6,806 nucleotides of DNA from positions 1 to 6,806 of the forward strand of contig JAGZAC010000088.1 in NCBI GenBank assembly GCA_018370615.1, written 5' to 3'. The stretch is from Clostridiales bacterium. GTDB lineage: Bacteria > Bacillota > Clostridia > Oscillospirales > CAG-272. Below are positions 5,010 through 6,806 of the stretch, one piece after another (position 1 is the stretch's first letter; each line of letters starts with the position of its first letter). Both the position numbers and the translations under genes were made by a program. The notes under the pieces were generated by a model. The model was not told the origin of the DNA, did not search any database, and was given only the letters and a program-made list of their open reading frames with translations.

Positions 5010-6632
5010 CAGTTCTTTATTTACAGTCGCAAGTCGGTCTACACAGGCAAAGGGGAGAGCATCGAAAACCAGATCGAAATGTGTAAGCAGTACATTCACA
5101 GCAAGTTTTCTGATGTTTCCGATGCCGACATCACGGTGTATGAGGATGAAGGCTTTTCGGCCAAAAACACAGACAGACCTCAGTTTCAGCAGATGCTGCG
5201 AGACATTAAGCTGAAAAAGCCCGACTTTGTGGTTTGCTACCGGCTCGACCGGATCAGCCGTAACGTCAGCGACTTTTCCTCTTTGATCGAAGATTTGAAC
5301 GACCGCAGCATTTCTTTCATTTGCATTAAAGAGGAATTCGACACCTCCAAGCCTATGGGCAAGGCGATGATGTATATTGCATCGGTTTTCGCCCAGCTAG
5401 AGCGGGAAACCATAGCGGAGCGTGTGCGGGACAATATGCTCATGCTGGCCCGCACAGGACGATGGCTCGGCGGGACGACACCCACCGGATATACCTCCGA
5501 GAAGCAACAGGAAATCATCATTGACGGAAAAGTGAAAACCTCCTGTAAGCTGAAAGACAATCCGGATGAGCTTCGCGCCGTGGATATGATATTTGAAAAA
5601 TTTTTGGAACTCCGCAGCGTTTCCGGCGTAAGTAAATATCTGATCAAACAGGGGATCAAGTCCCGCAGCGGCAAATATTATTCTCTGCCCGGCATCAAGG
5701 AAATTCTGCAAAATCCTGTATACTGTGTGGCCGACAAGGATGCTTTGAAATACTTCACCGCCCAAAATTCCGATGTTTGCTTTGAGGAAAAGGATTGTTC
5801 GGAGAAATACGGCCTTCTGGCTTACAACAAGCGGGACTATAAAAAGAAACACGCCCCGCGTCAGTCCATGGATAAATGGATTATCGCCATTGGCAAACAT
5901 AAAGGGCGTGTATCCGGCAAAAAGTGGGTAGCTGTTCAGCATATTATCCAGGACAACATTCCCACAGGGAAAAAGCCTGCGAAAATGCACAACGATTATT
6001 CGCTGCTGTCCGGCTTGATTTACTGCGAAAAATGCGGGAGCCGACTGTTCGCCAAAGCTCGATCCGGTAAGGGGGCGACACCGGGACTGTTTGACTATGT
6101 GTGCAGCAGCAAACTTCGGGGCGGAACAGAATTGTGCGATTGCCAGAATATTGGCGGTCAGCAAGCGGACGACATGGTATGCGACTATCTAATGAAGTAC
6201 ACCGATGAAAGCTCTAGTATTTACAAACTATTAGAAAAGCTAAAGCATGACCTACAGGGACAAAAACAGGAAAGCCCGCTGGAAAGCATGGAGGCACGAA
6301 TGAGCAAATGCAACGAGGAAATGGATAATCTGGTGCGTACCCTGTCGCAGCGAGATCTCAGCCCCGCCTTTATCCAGCGTGTCAATATCCGAATCGGTGA
6401 ACTGGACAAGGAACTCTCCAGCTTGGCGCAAGAGCGCGAACGGCTGCAAAGCCATGCGGAGAGGCTGGCCGACAAAGCAATACAGGTGGAACTGCTGGCC
6501 GCGGCCTTATCCAGCTTAAAAAACAATTTTGCCAACCTGTCCATTCATGAAAAGCGAACCCTAATCCGGTTGTTGGTTCAGAAAATCGTCTGGGACGGAA
6601 AAGACCTCCATATTTTTTTGGACGGCGAGTAG
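5007..6632 (+). CDS. Large serine recombinase (site-specific integrase/transposase)
   Basis: An intact 541-residue large serine recombinase, which cuts and rejoins DNA through a phosphoserine link. Resolvase-like catalytic domain, about residues 2-150: FFIYSRKS with catalytic Ser10 and Arg8, the EDEGFSAKNTDRP loop (46-58), the YRLDRISRN arginine motif (78-86) and the long helix with QLERETIAERVRDNM (130-144). The recombinase domain, about 155-270, includes the GGTTPTGY segment and the helical part around YLIKQGIKSRSGKYYS. A zinc-ribbon-like domain has Cys340 and Cys343 (YCEKCGSRL) with Cys366 and Cys377 or Cys379. A coiled coil of about 425-490 is rich in Glu, Arg and Leu, and the C-terminus has the usual hydrophobic finish (QKIVWDGKDLHIFL). 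The length fits the TnpX/TndX-like clostridial group. It starts with TTG just behind the small gene and ends about 10 bases from the proposed right junction. No frameshift or missing catalytic residue is seen, so it may be active. Confidence 0.95.
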   Translation: MQFFIYSRKSVYTGKGESIENQIEMCKQYIHSKFSDVSDADITVYEDEGFSAKNTDRPQFQQMLRDIKLKKPDFVVCYRLDRISRNVSDFSSLIEDLNDRSISFICIKEEFDTSKPMGKAMMYIASVFAQLERETIAERVRDNMLMLARTGRWLGGTTPTGYTSEKQQEIIIDGKVKTSCKLKDNPDELRAVDMIFEKFLELRSVSGVSKYLIKQGIKSRSGKYYSLPGIKEILQNPVYCVADKDALKYFTAQNSDVCFEEKDCSEKYGLLAYNKRDYKKKHAPRQSMDKWIIAIGKHKGRVSGKKWVAVQHIIQDNIPTGKKPAKMHNDYSLLSGLIYCEKCGSRLFAKARSGKGATPGLFDYVCSSKLRGGTELCDCQNIGGQQADDMVCDYLMKYTDESSSIYKLLEKLKHDLQGQKQESPLESMEARMSKCNEEMDNLVRTLSQRDLSPAFIQRVNIRIGELDKELSSLAQERERLQSHAERLADKAIQVELLAAALSSLKNNFANLSIHEKRTLIRLLVQKIVWDGKDLHIFLDGE

Positions 6633-6642
6633 GAACCTGTCA

Positions 6643-6651
6643 ACAATCCAC
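6643..6651 (+). other. Candidate right attachment core (attR)
   Basis: ACAATCCAC, matching ACAATCTAC at 4740 with one difference, lies 10 bases after the recombinase stop codon. The sequence to its right reads as a minus-strand coding fragment, while that to its left is the end of the recombinase gene. There is no clear terminator hairpin between the recombinase stop and this site. Confidence 0.35.
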
Positions 6652-6725
6652 TCGTCGATAGCGTACAAAGACGCAAAATCCGGTGCAACCTTGCCCTTGG
6701 GCTGGTGGCGTATTCCCCACTCTGA
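6643..6725 (-). pseudogene. Fragment of an unrecognised gene, interrupted by the element
   Basis: Read leftward, the frame gives SEWGIRHQPKGKVAPDF and then ASLYAIDEWIV, 28 codons up to the proposed junction, with codons that look used (GAG, TGG, CGC, GAC). I do not know the family. A stop at 6728-6726 closes the frame upstream, so its 5' part has been lost. Beyond the junction the frame would run on into the antisense of the recombinase end. Joined instead to the tail at 4744-4721 it ends naturally as DEWIVKYVGQ-stop, just before the small minus-strand gene. I therefore read it as the C-terminal remnant of a gene in an older mobile region. Confidence 0.4.
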
Positions 6726-6806
6726 TCACACTCATCACCATTTTCTTTGTGGGAACGCAGACAGGGCTGCTCTCCTCCCTCAGCTCCGCCCTGCTGCTGA
6801 CCGGCG
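6713..6806 (+). pseudogene. Hydrophobic reading frame running off the window, probable truncated membrane protein
   Basis: The plus frame FPTLITLITIFFVGTQTGLL, then SSLSSALLLTG, is strongly hydrophobic with mostly C or G in third positions, as expected of a membrane segment in a real gene. The frame is open from 6662 but has no ATG or ribosome site, and its first part overlaps the minus-strand fragment. The 5' end therefore seems to have been lost to the insertion, somewhere near 6713-6725. It may be the chromosomal gene that once followed kdpD on the other side of the mobile region. The family is not recognised and only about 30 residues are visible. Confidence 0.35.

Larger units (their letters stand above)
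4740..6647 (+). mobile_element. Candidate minimal serine-recombinase element (about 1.9 kb)
   Basis: The cassette contains only a small ribbon-helix-helix-like gene and a large serine recombinase. It is bounded by a short direct match: ACAATCTAC at 4740-4748 and ACAATCCAC at 6643-6651 (8 of 9 bases; uninterrupted core ACAAT or ACAATC). Large serine recombinases characteristically leave such short, same-orientation cores and need no long repeats. The recombinase stop is only about 10 bases from the right core, the usual terminal position. Collapsing the sequence at the core restores a minus-strand frame across the junction. No passenger, relaxase, excisionase or resistance gene is present. The limits are inferred from one sequence; an element extending further on either side cannot be excluded. 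Confidence 0.45.

Noticed and set aside
4996..5214. GTG-started frame overlapping the recombinase start
   Set aside because: Out of frame with the recombinase; its product lacks any domain, whereas the TTG frame gives a complete catalytic domain.
5397..6164. Leftward open frame of 255 codons inside the recombinase gene
   Set aside because: Fully antisense to conserved recombinase domains; no ribosome site or recognisable motif.
1..6806. CRISPR arrays, tRNA or rRNA genes, riboswitches
   Set aside because: I found no regularly spaced repeats, cloverleaf-like segments or conserved riboswitch cores; a lysine riboswitch, if any, would lie before dapA outside the window.

Overview
The window looks like a chromosome segment from a Gram-positive anaerobe, most likely a gut Clostridia (Oscillospiraceae/Ruminococcaceae-like). 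The grounds are mid-range base composition, purine-rich Shine-Dalgarno sites with ATG, GTG and TTG starts, a KdpD/KdpE pair of Firmicutes style, and a large serine recombinase of the clostridial transposon type. The lineage is an inference from gene content; no marker gene fixes it.

Left third (1-4200), ordinary chromosome: the 3' two-thirds of dapA (lysine and diaminopimelate biosynthesis) reads rightward and converges on a leftward kdpD-kdpE operon. Two hairpins separate them; the first has T-runs on both sides and can stop transcription from either direction. kdpD (897 codons from its best start) and kdpE (230 codons) overlap by 8 bases. KdpD is full length, with all its usual domains, and its universal-stress-protein domain carries the S-x-S, 20 residues, F-T-A pattern reported for c-di-AMP binding in Staphylococcus aureus KdpD. 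No kdpFABC pump genes lie in the window, so the target of the two-component system is not visible.

Middle (4200-4740), scar region: upstream of kdpD, where a divergent target gene might be expected, there are layers of mobile-element debris. These are a C-terminal fragment of an IS21-family IstB ATPase on the plus strand and a small uncharacterised ORF on the minus strand.

Right part (4740-6650), the most interesting piece: a compact cassette of about 1.9 kb holding only a 52-residue ribbon-helix-helix-like protein and an intact 541-residue large serine recombinase. They are in the same reading frame, separated by one stop codon and one sense codon. Short direct matches (ACAATCTAC at 4740 and ACAATCCAC at 6643) flank the cassette. 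Conceptually removing it at this match joins a minus-strand reading frame on the right to a short in-frame tail with a stop on the left, followed at once by a Shine-Dalgarno site and the start of the small minus-strand ORF. This suggests a minimal serine-recombinase element that inserted into the last codons of a minus-strand gene, itself part of an older mobile region. The last ~85 bases hold a hydrophobic plus-strand reading frame that runs off the window, probably the 5'-truncated remainder of a membrane protein gene.
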